Counted from the first letter of the stretch, positions 1-9,422 are shown. The stretch: 64,000 bases of DNA from Nonomuraea sp. SYSU D8015 (GCF_008065375.1 NZ_VJYI01000008.1:1-64000), one strand, 5' to 3'. The notes: generated by a model not told the origin, from the letters alone. Program-made: numbers and translations.

Positions 1-443
1 CGTCTTCCGGCGCTTTCGTTTCGGTCTTCCGTTGTGTCCTAATTCTTTCAGCCGTTCAAGTCCCTGTCAAATTGACCGGACTCGCTCGACCTGCGGGAAT
101 TAAGTCACGCCCCGTTTCCGGGACAACCCCTCTAACTTACCAGCCGATCCGAGTAGATGCGAAACCATCTCAGATCGCCCGGAAGGTAGTGGGGTTCGCC
201 GGGCCTCTCCGGAGGTTCCGCGAACCTGCCGGGCCGCCCTGCGCGAAGCAACTCTAGCAGCCCTCGGCACCCACTTCGCGCAACTCAGGTAATCATAGGG
301 TCCTTCCCTCACCACCTGACCCTCAAACCTCCCCCATGCCTCCAGGACGCGCGGCCCCCGAGACAAGCCGACAGCAAGTCATCCGCAATCGCCGGCAGGT
401 ACGAACTACACACGAGCAGACTGCGCTCTCGGAGGTGTCCGCC
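1..443. other. Intergenic stretch, no gene recognised
   Basis: No reading frame here has a ribosome binding site and coding character on either strand, and nothing translated from it is recognisable. The stretch becomes AT-richer at the left edge and probably holds the promoter of the gene starting at 444. Confidence 0.5.
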
Positions 444-845
444 ATGACCCGCTCGGAGTTCGACGACATCCGTGCCTTCCTCGCCGACGAGGCGACCCAC
501 GCCGGAGACCTGCTGAGAATCGCCAGGACGCTGATCGACGATCTCGAGCACGCCCGCATGCGCGAGGCCGTCCTGCGTACCCACTATCTGCGGCTGCTCA
601 CGGCCGCCCGGGCGACCGTGGCCGCCGACGTCGTGAACGCGCCCGATCCCTTGGCCTTCGTCAGGCACGAACTGGCCGAGCGGGGCCAGTTGCCCGAGGA
701 CGGCGAGGCCGTCCAGCGCATCCTGTCCGACGCTCACACGGCGGCCGCGCTGCTCGCGGCCCTGGAGGACGGCGCCCCCAAGCAGCGAGCCCGCGGCATG
801 CGGCTGCGCCGCTGCGTCGGCAAGCACAGAAGCCTGCCCAGGTGA
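444..845 (+). CDS. Hypothetical helical protein, 133 aa
   Basis: I do not recognise a family. I place the start at the ATG at 444, which begins MTRSEFDDIR, because a GGAGGT Shine-Dalgarno sits 7 nt upstream at 431-436. An in-frame ATG further upstream at 336 has no such site. The protein is predicted to be almost entirely alpha-helical, with an acidic first half and a short basic C-terminal tail. It has no signal peptide or membrane segment and is probably cytoplasmic. It stands alone, about 100 bp before a small membrane-protein gene on the same strand. Confidence 0.6.
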   Translation: MTRSEFDDIRAFLADEATHAGDLLRIARTLIDDLEHARMREAVLRTHYLRLLTAARATVAADVVNAPDPLAFVRHELAERGQLPEDGEAVQRILSDAHTAAALLAALEDGAPKQRARGMRLRRCVGKHRSLPR

Positions 846-943
846 GCCGCGCGAGGTCACGCGAGCGCTCGTTGCCCTGACGGTGACCGAGTGACGACTC
901 CGGACATACCCGCCCTTTCGTCACCAACTGCCAGACTTCACAT

Positions 944-1147
944 ATGTGGCAGCGGGGACTGAACTGGGCGGCCATTGTCCTAGTTGGAACATTCGGAGTG
1001 ATGTGGGTCGGTGTCGTGGTTTATGTGGACACCGTCTCTGCTCCCTGGATACGGATCGCGCAGATCGTCTTCGGGCTCCTGCTGATCGGCTGGGCCATCC
1101 AGAAGGCAGCCATCATGATCATGGATCATCACGGCTCGAAACGGTAG
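944..1147 (+). CDS. Small two-helix membrane protein, 67 aa
   Basis: The ATG at 944 opens a 67-residue protein with two hydrophobic helices, roughly residues 8-28 and 38-57, and a short basic His-containing tail. It is probably an integral membrane protein of unknown role. Its last 19 bp overlap the 3' end of the convergent kdpE gene. The reading frame is otherwise only supported by its clean membrane-protein composition, since no strong ribosome binding site is visible. A link with the neighbouring Kdp sensor system is possible but is inference. Confidence 0.45.
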   Translation: MWQRGLNWAAIVLVGTFGVMWVGVVVYVDTVSAPWIRIAQIVFGLLLIGWAIQKAAIMIMDHHGSKR

Positions 1148-1797
1148 CCCATGCCGGGCTCGGTGAGCAGATGGACCGGGTGGGCGGGGTCGCGTTCGAG
1201 CTTGCGGCGCAGCTGCGCCATGTACTGGCGCAGGTAGTGCGTCTCCTTGAGGTAGGAAGCGCCCCACACCTCTGTCAGGAGCCGGCGCTGGCTGATCAGC
1301 TTTCCGGGATCGCGCAGCAGGATCTCCAGGAAGTGCCACTCGGTGGGCGTCAGGCGCACGCCTCCGGAAATCGTCTTGTTGGCCAGGTCGATCACGTGGT
1401 CGCCCAGCCGTACCGTGGCAGGCTCCTCCCCGTGCCGGCCGGTGCGGCGGGTCACCGCGCGGATGCGGGCGAGCAGCTCGTCGACGCCGAACGGCTTCGT
1501 GACGTAGTCGTCGGCGCCGGCGTCGAGCGCGTCCACCTTGTCCGTGCTGTCCGCGCGGCCCGACAGGACGATGATCGGTACGGAGGTCCAGCCGCGCAGC
1601 CCCTGGATGACCTCGACACCGTCCAGATCCGGCAGCCCGAGGTCGAGGATGACCAGGTCGGGATGCCATTCGGCGGCCTGGCGCAGCGCTGTGCCGCCGT
1701 CCGGCGCGAGCGCCACCTCGTAGTCCCGGGCGGCCAGGTTGACGCGCAGGGCCCGCAGGATCTGCGGTTCGTCGTCCACCACGAGCACGCGGGTCAT
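1129..1797 (-). CDS. kdpE: Response regulator KdpE (OmpR family)
   Basis: This 222-aa DNA-binding response regulator is the partner of KdpD. The N-terminal receiver domain shows the acidic pair in VVDDEPQ, the phospho-acceptor Asp in VILDLGLPD (about residue 52) and the conserved Lys in YVTKPF (about residue 101). The C-terminal half is an OmpR/PhoB winged helix ending in GMGYRF. It overlaps kdpD by 4 nt, indicating translational coupling. KdpE normally activates the kdpFABC potassium pump, but no pump genes lie next to it here, so its targets are elsewhere. Confidence 0.93.
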   Translation of the reverse strand: MTRVLVVDDEPQILRALRVNLAARDYEVALAPDGGTALRQAAEWHPDLVILDLGLPDLDGVEVIQGLRGWTSVPIIVLSGRADSTDKVDALDAGADDYVTKPFGVDELLARIRAVTRRTGRHGEEPATVRLGDHVIDLANKTISGGVRLTPTEWHFLEILLRDPGKLISQRRLLTEVWGASYLKETHYLRQYMAQLRRKLERDPAHPVHLLTEPGMGYRFEP

Positions 1798-4298
1798 GCG
1801 GCCCTCCGCAGCGAGACGGCCATGGTGAGTCCCCCTCCGGGTGTGTCCTCCAGGACGAGCTTGCCGCCCATCGCCTCGGTGAGCCCGCGCGAGAGCGCCA
1901 GGCCGAGCCCCACTCCCGTGTGGTTGTCGCGGTCACCGAGTCGTTGGAAGGGCAGGAACACCCTTTCATGCTCCTCCGGCGGGATGCCCGGGCCGCGGTC
2001 GACGACACGGATCTCGACGTTGTCGCCGTGCCGGCTCGCGGCGACGAGCACGTGCTCCCCCTCGGGCGTGTAGCGGGCGGCGTTCGCCATGAGATTGGCC
2101 AGCACGCGCTCCAGCAGCGCGGGGTCGGCCAGGATGTCGGGAAGTCCGGCGGGGACGTCGGTCTTGATCAGGCCGGGCGCGGGGTCGAGGTCGTCGACGG
2201 CGCGCGGCAGGACGTCCTCGATCGCCACGGGCTCCAGGGTCACGCCGAGGGCGCCGGCCTGCAGGCGGCTCATGTCGAGCAGATTTGAGACGAGCCGGTT
2301 GAGCTTGATCAGCGACTCGCCAGCGGTGGCGAGCAGTTCGGTGCGGTCTTCCTCGGACCAGGCGATCTCGGTGTCGCTGAGGCTCTCGACCGCCGCCAGG
2401 GCGGAGGCGAGCGGCGTACGCAGGTCGTGGCCCACGGCGGCGAGCAGGGCGGTGCGCATCCTGTCGGCCTCGGCCAGGGGCCGCGCCTTCTCGGCCGCCT
2501 CGCGCAGCCGCTGCTGCCGCAGCGCGACCGCCGCCTCGGCCGCGAACGCCTCGAGCACCCGCCGATCGCTGGCGTGCAGCAGCCGCCCGCCGGCGGCGAG
2601 CACCAGCCGGCCGTCGATCGCGACGTCGATGTCGGCGGTGCCCGGTCCGGTCGCCGGCGGTCCGCCGGACGTGGAGACGATGCGCCAGTCGTCGGTTCCA
2701 TCGGCGCGTTCGAGCAGGGTCACCGAGGTCAGCCCGAACGTCTCCCGCATCCTCGCCAGCAGCGATGACAGCGCCGCCTCGCCCCGCAGGACGTGGCCCG
2801 CCAGCGTGGCGAGCACCTCGGCGTCGGCCCGCGAGCGCGCCGCCTCCCTGCTGCGCCTGGCCGCCAGGTCGACGACCGTGCTGACCATGACCGCCACGAG
2901 CACGAAGATCGTCAATGCGAGCACGTTCTCCGGCCGTGCGATCGTCCACGTGTGCAGTGGCGGCGTGAAGAACCAGTTGAGCAGCGCGAACCCGAACAAC
3001 GCCGCCGCCAGCGCCGGCCACATGCCGCCAACCAGGGCCACGCCCACGACGAGCAGCAGGAAGAGCAGGATCTCGCTGGTCAGCGTAAGGCCCAGAGGAA
3101 GGAGCACGGCCGTGAGCAGCGGCATCCCGAGCAGGACCACTCCCCACCCGCAGGCGCGCCGGGTGCGGGTCAGCGCCGCGCCCGGCCCCCTCCGCGCGCG
3201 CCCCGTGCGGGCCGCCTCGTGCGGGACCATGTGCACGTCGATCGATCCGGACAGCGCGGTGGTCGTCACTCCGACGCCCCGTGAGAAAACCTGCGAGATC
3301 CGTCCTCGCCGGGACGCGCCGAGGACGAGCTGGGTGGCGTTCACGCCGCGGGCGAACTCGAGCAGCGCACGCGGGACGTCGTCGCCGATCACCTGGTGGT
3401 ACGTGCCGCCCAGGTCCTCGACGAGCGTGCGCTGGCGGGCCAGGTTCGCCGGATCGCCCTCTGCGGACAGGCCGTCCGCCCTGGTGACGTGCACGGCCAG
3501 CAGGTCCGCGCCCTTCGTGCGGGCGGCGATGCGCGCGGCCCGGCGTACGAGGGTGTCGCCTTCCGGCCCGCCGGTGAGCGCGACCACCACGCGCTCGCGG
3601 GTCTCCCAGGTGTCCTCGATGGAGTGCTCGGCGCGGTAGCGGTCGAGCTGCTCGTCCACCTTGCCCGCCACCCAGAGCAGGGCGAGCTCCCGCAGGGCGG
3701 TGAGGTTGCCGACGCGGAAGTAGTCGGCGAGCGCGGCGTCCACGCGTTCCGGTGGGTAGACGTTGCCGTGGGCCAGGCGGCGGCGCAGCGCCTCGGGCGA
3801 CATGTCGATCAGCTCGATCTGGTCGGCCCGCCGCACCACCTCGTCCGGCACGGTCTCCCGCTGCGGCACGCCGGTGATCTGCTCGACCACGTCGTGCAGC
3901 GAGGCGAGGTGCTGGACGTTGAGTGTGGTGACGACGTCGATGCCGGCCTCGAGGATCTCGTCGACGTCCTGCCAGCGCTTGGCGTTGCGGGAGCCGGGGA
4001 CGTTCGTGTGGGCCAGCTCGTCGATCAGCGCGATCGCCGGGGCGCGGGCGATCACGGCGTCGGGATCGAGCTCGGTGAACGTCGCGCCCCGGTGGGTCAG
4101 GGTCTTCCTCGGGAGGACCTCCAGGCCTTCCAGCATGTTGGCGACAGGGGTGCGGCCGTGGGTCTCGACGAAACCCACGACCACGTCTCTGCCGCGTTCC
4201 CTGGCTCGGCGCGCCGCGCTGAGCATGGCGAACGTCTTGCCCACTCCGGGGGCCGCGCCCAGGTAGACGCGTAGCCGGCCGCGGGCCCTGTCTCCCAT
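1794..4298 (-). CDS. kdpD: Sensor histidine kinase KdpD
   Basis: This 834-aa membrane sensor kinase senses potassium or turgor. The N-terminal KdpD domain carries a Walker A motif (GAAPGVGKT, about residues 14-22) and the DELAHTN signature, followed by a universal-stress-protein-like domain (about 235-360). Four clustered membrane helices follow (about 385-480), then a GAF-like linker. The kinase core has the phospho-acceptor His in GHDLRTPL (about residue 620) and N, G1 and G2 boxes in the C-terminal ATPase domain. Length fits the family. It starts 9 bp after the hemoglobin gene and overlaps kdpE by 4 nt, so the three genes look like one operon. The absence of kdpFABC beside it is unusual. 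Confidence 0.94.
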   Translation of the reverse strand: MGDRARGRLRVYLGAAPGVGKTFAMLSAARRARERGRDVVVGFVETHGRTPVANMLEGLEVLPRKTLTHRGATFTELDPDAVIARAPAIALIDELAHTNVPGSRNAKRWQDVDEILEAGIDVVTTLNVQHLASLHDVVEQITGVPQRETVPDEVVRRADQIELIDMSPEALRRRLAHGNVYPPERVDAALADYFRVGNLTALRELALLWVAGKVDEQLDRYRAEHSIEDTWETRERVVVALTGGPEGDTLVRRAARIAARTKGADLLAVHVTRADGLSAEGDPANLARQRTLVEDLGGTYHQVIGDDVPRALLEFARGVNATQLVLGASRRGRISQVFSRGVGVTTTALSGSIDVHMVPHEAARTGRARRGPGAALTRTRRACGWGVVLLGMPLLTAVLLPLGLTLTSEILLFLLLVVGVALVGGMWPALAAALFGFALLNWFFTPPLHTWTIARPENVLALTIFVLVAVMVSTVVDLAARRSREAARSRADAEVLATLAGHVLRGEAALSSLLARMRETFGLTSVTLLERADGTDDWRIVSTSGGPPATGPGTADIDVAIDGRLVLAAGGRLLHASDRRVLEAFAAEAAVALRQQRLREAAEKARPLAEADRMRTALLAAVGHDLRTPLASALAAVESLSDTEIAWSEEDRTELLATAGESLIKLNRLVSNLLDMSRLQAGALGVTLEPVAIEDVLPRAVDDLDPAPGLIKTDVPAGLPDILADPALLERVLANLMANAARYTPEGEHVLVAASRHGDNVEIRVVDRGPGIPPEEHERVFLPFQRLGDRDNHTGVGLGLALSRGLTEAMGGKLVLEDTPGGGLTMAVSLRRAA

Positions 4299-4307
4299 TC
4301 CTCCAGA

Positions 4308-4775
4308 TTAGGGCTGGTACGGCGGCGCGACCCCCCAGCCCCAGTGCGGCACGGGCGCCTCCAAGGGAGGCGTCGCGCCCGGCTGGGAATTGTGCTTGGC
4401 CAGCCGGGTGCCCCACTCGACATAGCTTGCGAACGCGGCCCTGAACTCGGGGTCGTCGGGCAGCCCCACCTCGTCGGCCGCGTCCATGAGCAGGTTCACC
4501 CACCTGCGGCGCTGCGGCTCGGTGATCGCCTTGCCGAGGTGGTGGCGGAGCATGTTGGGGTAGCCGCCGCGCTCCTGGGTGTAGCGGTCGGGCCCGCCGA
4601 ACACCTCGCTGAGCCACATCGCCACGTACTTCGGGTGATCGGGGTCCATGTGCGCGAACAACGGTCCGACCAGCTCGTCCTTGACGACACTGCGGTAGAA
4701 GGTCTCGGTCAGCCGCTCGAATGCCGGGGCGCCGCCCGCCCACTCGTAGAGCGTCGGCACTGCCTCATCAGTCAT
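4308..4775 (-). CDS. glbO: Group II truncated hemoglobin
   Basis: This 155-aa protein of the 2-over-2 globin fold binds heme and handles O2, NO or peroxide. The N-terminal LYEWAGG and FYRSVV segments form the A and B helices with the B10-type Tyr. FAHMDPDHP is the CD/E region, LRHHLG contains the proximal His, and RRRWVNLL carries the G8-type Trp typical of group II. A Pro/Gly/Trp-rich tail of about 25 residues extends past the globin fold. It is the first gene of a likely operon with kdpD and kdpE, which suggests that oxygen or redox chemistry may be co-regulated with the Kdp sensor. That link is inference. Confidence 0.9.
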   Translation of the reverse strand: MTDEAVPTLYEWAGGAPAFERLTETFYRSVVKDELVGPLFAHMDPDHPKYVAMWLSEVFGGPDRYTQERGGYPNMLRHHLGKAITEPQRRRWVNLLMDAADEVGLPDDPEFRAAFASYVEWGTRLAKHNSQPGATPPLEAPVPHWGWGVAPPYQP

Positions 4776-4824
4776 GTAATCATGTAATCACCGGCGGGAT
4801 GACCGATCAAGAGGCCAGAAAACG

Positions 4825-4857
4825 ACGAAGTCCCCGGCCATTGGCCGGGGACTTCGT
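4825..4857 (-). terminator. Rho-independent terminator of the first tRNA-fMet gene
   Basis: A perfect 15-bp stem (4825-4839 pairing with 4843-4857) has a 3-nt loop and is followed on the minus strand by a TTTT run. It lies directly 3' of the tRNA gene. Confidence 0.88.
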
Positions 4858-4860
4858 CCT

Positions 4861-4937
4861 TGGTAGCGGGGACAGGATTTGAACCTGCGACCTCTGGGTT
4901 ATGAGCCCAGCGAGCTACCGAACTGCTCCACCCCGCG
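4861..4937 (-). tRNA. Initiator tRNA-fMet (CAT), copy 1
   Basis: The minus strand folds into a 77-nt cloverleaf with anticodon CAT and an encoded CCA end. Initiator identity is shown by the unpaired C1-U72 position at the top of the acceptor stem and by the three G-C pairs (GGG/CCC) at the base of the anticodon stem. It is nearly identical to copy 2 at 5158-5234. The single difference gives a G49-U65 wobble in the T stem here and a G-C pair in copy 2. Confidence 0.97.
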
Positions 4938-5123
4938 TCGGTGTGTCTTCAATAACTATACAGGCCCGAAAGAGTGCTTGCGCCAGTTCAGTGGATCGCC
5001 TCCTGATTCCGGCTGCGGCGAGCCCGACGGGGGCGCCCGCGTATCCGGTCAGGCAGTGCGCGACGGCGACCGTTCAGTCGGCCGGCGCCGGTTCAGGAGA
5101 TCGTCGAGACAGGCGCTGAAATG

Positions 5124-5153
5124 AGCAGAGGCCCGGTTTCCCGGGCCTCTGCT
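5124..5153 (-). terminator. Terminator hairpin of the second tRNA-fMet gene
   Basis: A perfect 13-bp GC-rich stem (5124-5136 with 5141-5153) and a 4-nt loop lie immediately 3' of the tRNA on the minus strand. The following T-rich tract is weak. Its sequence is unrelated to the copy 1 terminator. Confidence 0.75.
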
Positions 5154-5157
5154 GGAT

Positions 5158-5234
5158 TGGTAGCGGGGGCAGGATTTGAACCTGCGACCTCTGGGTTATG
5201 AGCCCAGCGAGCTACCGAACTGCTCCACCCCGCG
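5158..5234 (-). tRNA. Initiator tRNA-fMet (CAT), copy 2
   Basis: Second 77-nt initiator tRNA gene with encoded CCA, anticodon CAT, C1-U72 mismatch and the GGG/CCC anticodon stem. It is transcribed in the same direction as copy 1, 220 bp away, and has its own terminator. The tandem pair probably arose by duplication and raises initiator tRNA dosage. Confidence 0.97.
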
Positions 5235-5288
5235 TCGCGTTGCGCCTTAAGACTAGACGGCGGCGAGGGGTGGGCGCAAACCGAATGG

Positions 5289-8267
5289 CTAGGTGCCTCC
5301 CGTCGGTGATGCGGTGGGTGACGGCGAGGCCGACGCCGGCGGCGTGGCCGGGGCCGTCGGTGAGCCAGTCGGGCTGGCCGTGGGCGAGGGTGACGGTGAC
5401 GGCTGCTGGGCGTTGGCGTTCTCCAGAGCCTTCAGCGCCTCCTCCAGCCGCTTCTGCGCCTCGCCGTACGCGTCCCAGTCCGGCGGGCTGGCCTGCAGCG
5501 CCTTCTGGGCGTCGTCGTAGGCCTTCTTGGCGTTGGCGATCGCCGAGTTGAGCGCCGTGTTGGCCTGGTTGGGCTGGGTCTGCTCCTGCTGGTTGGGCTG
5601 GGTCTGCTGTTGCTGGTCGTTGCCGAAGACCTCCTTCAGCGCCTCGTCCAGCGTGCGGCCCACACCGATCTTGCTGCCGTACGACGCCAGCACCCGCTGC
5701 AGGATGGGGTACGGCTCCTGCCCGCCGCCCGCGGCCACCTGGATGTACACCGGTTCGATGTAGACCAGGCCGCCCGCGTACGGGAGCGTCAGGAGGTTGC
5801 CGTAGCGGACCGACGAGGCGCCGAGGCCCATCACGTTGAGCTCACCCGCGAACCGGCTCTGGAAGGAGTTTTGCGCCTGTCCGGGGCCGGGGATCGGCGT
5901 GCTCGACGGCATCCGGAGTATCCGGATACGCCCGTATTCGGAGGCGGACGACGAGTCGACCGCCATGAACGCCGCCAGGTTGGGACCCTGCCGCGGCACG
6001 AACGTGGTGGTCAGCGAGAACGTCGGCGTGCCGCCCGGCATCGTGGTGGTGAGGTAGTAGGGCGGCTGCTTGATGTTCTTGTCACCCTGCGTGGGGTCAC
6101 CGGGGACGTTCCAGAAGTCCTGGCCGCTGTAGAAGGCGGCTGGGTCGGTGATGTGGTAGCGCGACAGGATGTAGCGCTGCACCTTGAACAGGTCTTCCGG
6201 GTAGCGCACGTGGTTGCGCAGGTCGGCGCTCATCTCCGAGGCCGAGCGGATGAGGCCGGGGAAGGCCGAGCTCCAGGTCTTCAGCACCGGGTCGTTGGTG
6301 TCCCAGCCGTAGAGCTTGACCGAGCCGTCGTAGGCGTCGACGGTGGCCTTGACCGAGTTGCGGATGTAGTTGATCTTGTCGGTCGGCTGCTGGGCGATCA
6401 CGCGACGGTCGGTGGACGTGTCGCGGGTCATGTCGCCGAGGCTCTCGCTCTGCGCGTACGGGTAGTCGTTGGACGTCGTGTAACCGTCGACGATCCACAC
6501 GATGCGCCCGTCCACGATCGCGGGGTAGGGGTTGCCGTCCAGCGTGAGGAACGGGGCCACCTTCTGGACCCGATCGCGCGGGTTGCGCTCGTACAGGATC
6601 TTCGAGTTGGCGTTGATGTCGCCCGACAGGAGGATGTTGGCCTCGCTGTACTTGGCGGCGTACAGCAGCCTGTTGAAGAACGACCCGACGGGGACGCCGC
6701 CACCGGTGTAGGTCGTGTTCTTCTGGCCCGTGCCGCCCGTCTGCGGGTAGTCGAGCTCCTGCGGGTTGTTGGGGTTACCGCCCGCGATGACGTAGTCGGC
6801 GGCGGTGTCGTCCTCGCCGTAGTAGATCCGCGGCTCCTTGAGCCCGGTGCTGTTCACCAGCGGGCCGATGACCGGCATGTCCTTGGCGTCGTAGTCGGGC
6901 AGGCCGCTGGAGTCGACCTTGTTGCCCGGCGCGGCGACGAAGCCGTAGCCGTGGGTGTAGACCAGGTGCCGGTTGATCCAGTTGTTCTGCTCCGGCGGCG
7001 GGCCGGTCAGCTCGCGGACGCCGACGACGTGGTCGATCATCTTGCCGGTGGCCGGGTCGCGGTAGCGGTCGACGTCGAGTGGGTCGGCGAAGTTGTAGAA
7101 ACCGCGGATGCGCTGGGTCTGCTCGTACGTCGTCGACACCAGCGCCGGGTCGAGCAGGCGCACACCGGAGACGGAGGTGTCGCCGTTGGCCTGGACCTTG
7201 GTCGGGTCGGCCTGGGCGTTGTAGGTCTCGACCTCGGTCTTGGCGACGTTGTACGCATCCCGCGTCGCCTCGATGTTGCGCTTGATGTAGGGCGCCTCCT
7301 TGCCCTGCTGGTTGGGCTTGACCTGGAACTGCTCGACCAGCGCCGGGTAGACCCCGCCGATCAGGATGGCCGAGAGCACGAGCAGGCCGAAGGAGACCCC
7401 GGGCAGCATGCCGCCCGGGCGGAACACGCCGGCGAAGAACAGGACGGCGCAGATCAGCGCGATGATCGCGAGGATGGTCTTGGCCGGCAGCACCGCGTTG
7501 ACGTCGGTGTAGGACGCGCCGTGCACGAAGCCGCGGTCGGAGAAGAGCAGGCCGTAGCGGTCGACCCAGTAGGCGACGGCCTTGAGCAGCACGAAGAGGC
7601 CGAGCAGCACCGACAGGTGCACGCGCGCCGCCCTGGAGGCGTGCACCCCGGGCGACTGCAGGCGGAACCCGCCGTACAGGTAGTGCGTGATCGCGGCCAG
7701 GACGGCCGAGATGATCACGGCGGTGAACAGGAAGTTCAGCACCATCCGGATGAACGGGAGGTCGAACATGTAGAACGAGATGTCGTACCCGAACTCCGGG
7801 TCCCGCTTGCCGACCTGCGCGCCGTTGAGGAACTGCAGCCAGGTCTGCCACTGCCCCGAGAACGAGGAGCCCGAGAACAGGGCGAGCAGGCCCATGCCGA
7901 CAATGAAGATCAGCTTGCGGTGGGGGTCGAGCGCCATGCGGTAGCGGTCGGCGCCGCTTGCGCCCCCGAACATCGCGGGCCCGAACATCGGCCGCGTGCG
8001 GAAGGCGAGCAGCATGTTGCCGCCGGCGATGGCCACCATCAGCAGCGCGCCGACCAGGAACAGCACGATCTGGGTCAGCACCACGCCGGTGAACACCGAC
8101 GTGTAGTCGACGGCGTCGTACCACAAAAAGTCGGTATAGATGCCGGCGAACAAGAAGAACAACGCCACGATCGCCACCAGAGCGATCGCTACAGGCAGAA
8201 GCAGTCGCGGTCGGCGGGGCAAGCGCATCGCCCTGCCGGCTCCTGGGGTCCGGAAGCTCAAGGCCAA
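5289..8267 (-). CDS. UPF0182 family integral membrane protein
   Basis: This 992-aa protein belongs to the conserved actinobacterial UPF0182 family of unknown function. About seven hydrophobic helices occupy residues 18-320 (LLLPVAIALVAIVALFFLF is the first). A large, probably extracytoplasmic domain follows. The C-terminal 130 residues contain a Gln/Asn-rich stretch, an Ala/Lys-rich helix and a low-complexity Ser-Pro-Thr tail that looks like a cell-wall spacer. From memory, the M. tuberculosis relative Rv3193c also lies next to a Lon-like PDZ protease, as here (8369-9412). Confidence 0.9.
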   Translation of the reverse strand: MALSFRTPGAGRAMRLPRRPRLLLPVAIALVAIVALFFLFAGIYTDFLWYDAVDYTSVFTGVVLTQIVLFLVGALLMVAIAGGNMLLAFRTRPMFGPAMFGGASGADRYRMALDPHRKLIFIVGMGLLALFSGSSFSGQWQTWLQFLNGAQVGKRDPEFGYDISFYMFDLPFIRMVLNFLFTAVIISAVLAAITHYLYGGFRLQSPGVHASRAARVHLSVLLGLFVLLKAVAYWVDRYGLLFSDRGFVHGASYTDVNAVLPAKTILAIIALICAVLFFAGVFRPGGMLPGVSFGLLVLSAILIGGVYPALVEQFQVKPNQQGKEAPYIKRNIEATRDAYNVAKTEVETYNAQADPTKVQANGDTSVSGVRLLDPALVSTTYEQTQRIRGFYNFADPLDVDRYRDPATGKMIDHVVGVRELTGPPPEQNNWINRHLVYTHGYGFVAAPGNKVDSSGLPDYDAKDMPVIGPLVNSTGLKEPRIYYGEDDTAADYVIAGGNPNNPQELDYPQTGGTGQKNTTYTGGGVPVGSFFNRLLYAAKYSEANILLSGDINANSKILYERNPRDRVQKVAPFLTLDGNPYPAIVDGRIVWIVDGYTTSNDYPYAQSESLGDMTRDTSTDRRVIAQQPTDKINYIRNSVKATVDAYDGSVKLYGWDTNDPVLKTWSSAFPGLIRSASEMSADLRNHVRYPEDLFKVQRYILSRYHITDPAAFYSGQDFWNVPGDPTQGDKNIKQPPYYLTTTMPGGTPTFSLTTTFVPRQGPNLAAFMAVDSSSASEYGRIRILRMPSSTPIPGPGQAQNSFQSRFAGELNVMGLGASSVRYGNLLTLPYAGGLVYIEPVYIQVAAGGGQEPYPILQRVLASYGSKIGVGRTLDEALKEVFGNDQQQQTQPNQQEQTQPNQANTALNSAIANAKKAYDDAQKALQASPPDWDAYGEAQKRLEEALKALENANAQQPSPSPSPTASPTGSPTAPATPPASASPSPTASPTGGT

Positions 8268-8368
8268 CCCCTCGTCGTAATGAAAAAACGGTCCGTGTCT
8301 GGCAACCTACACCGCTAGGCCTGCCGTACGGCTAACGCATGGCGATCGCCAGAAGTTTCCGCGACAGG

Positions 8369-9412
8369 TCATCCCGTGCACGCGGGCACGTTTCCCTTGC
8401 CCGTGCGCAGCGCGTCGAGCGCCAGCACAGCGTCGTGCAGGGTGTCGGCCCTGACCAGCCGCAGCCCGTCGGGCACGGCCTTCATGGCCTCGGCGCAGTT
8501 GTCCGCCGGGGTGAGGAAGACGGTCGCGCCGGCCTCCTTGGCACCCACCATCTTCTGCTGGATGCCGCCGATCGCGCCCACCTCGCCCGTCGGCTGGATG
8601 GTGCCGGTGCCGGCGATCTTCTTGCCGCCGGTGAGCTCGCCCGGCGTGAGCTTGTCGAGTATGCCGAGCGAGAACATCAGCCCGGCGCTGGGCCCGCCCA
8701 CGTCGCCGACGTTGATGTCGACGTCGAACGGGAACTTGTATTTCGCCTGCATCATCACGCCCACCTGGGTCTGCCCCTGGGGCCCGGCCACCGTCCGCAG
8801 GGTGACGTCGAGTTTCTCCTTGCCCCTGGTGACGTTGAAGACGACGTCCTCGCCGGGCTTGTGCGCCTTGACCGTGTCGCCCACGACGTCGACGTCCTTG
8901 GCCGGCTTGCCGTCGACGGAGTTGATCTCGTCGTCCTTGCGCAGCTTGCCGTCGGCGGGCTTGCCCTTCTCCGTGGAGACGACCGTCACGACCATGCTGT
9001 AGGGGATCTTCAGCTCGTTGAGCGCGGCGGCGGTGGCGGAGTCTTGGGAGTTGGTCATCTCGACCGTGTTCTCCTCCTCGACCTCCTTCTGGCTGCGGTC
9101 GGGAGCGAAGATGGTCTCCTGGGGCACCACCGCCACGGTCGGGTCGATCCAGCCGCGGAGCGCCGTGAGCAGGTCGATCTGGGCGGCCGGGCCGCCCTGG
9201 TAAGCCACGGTCACCAGGCTCAGGGCGCCGCTGGTGGGATAGGTCTCCCGGCCCTTGATCGAGATCACGGGCTTCTTGTCGACCTCGCCGATGGTGTTCT
9301 CCGTCGGGCCAGGGCTCAGCACGACGTAGGGGACCGGACGGAACGCGCCCACGACGCCGAGCGCGAGCACGAGGAATCCCGCGAGCAGCAAGGTGAGGGC
9401 GCGTCGTGACAT
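8369..9412 (-). CDS. Membrane-anchored PDZ/Lon-like S16 protease
   Basis: This 347-aa protein (YlbL/Rv3194c-like) has a single N-terminal membrane anchor (about residues 5-25) that places the rest outside the membrane. A PDZ domain lies around residues 130-210. The C-terminal S16 Lon-type domain has the catalytic Ser in GGPSAG and the catalytic Lys in KMVGAKEAGA, the Ser-Lys dyad of the family. It lacks the AAA+ ATPase module of true Lon. It starts just after the moaE gene ends (10-bp gap), so the three minus-strand genes from 10928 to 8369 may be cotranscribed. A substrate cannot be named. Confidence 0.9.
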   Translation of the reverse strand: MSRRALTLLLAGFLVLALGVVGAFRPVPYVVLSPGPTENTIGEVDKKPVISIKGRETYPTSGALSLVTVAYQGGPAAQIDLLTALRGWIDPTVAVVPQETIFAPDRSQKEVEEENTVEMTNSQDSATAAALNELKIPYSMVVTVVSTEKGKPADGKLRKDDEINSVDGKPAKDVDVVGDTVKAHKPGEDVVFNVTRGKEKLDVTLRTVAGPQGQTQVGVMMQAKYKFPFDVDINVGDVGGPSAGLMFSLGILDKLTPGELTGGKKIAGTGTIQPTGEVGAIGGIQQKMVGAKEAGATVFLTPADNCAEAMKAVPDGLRLVRADTLHDAVLALDALRTGKGNVPACTG

Positions 9413-9422
9413 GTCGATGAGC

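Noticed and set aside
5610..8318. Long open frame antisense to the UPF0182 gene
   Set aside because: It mirrors the GC3 pattern of the real gene, has a biased Arg/Val/Gly/His composition and no ribosome binding site.
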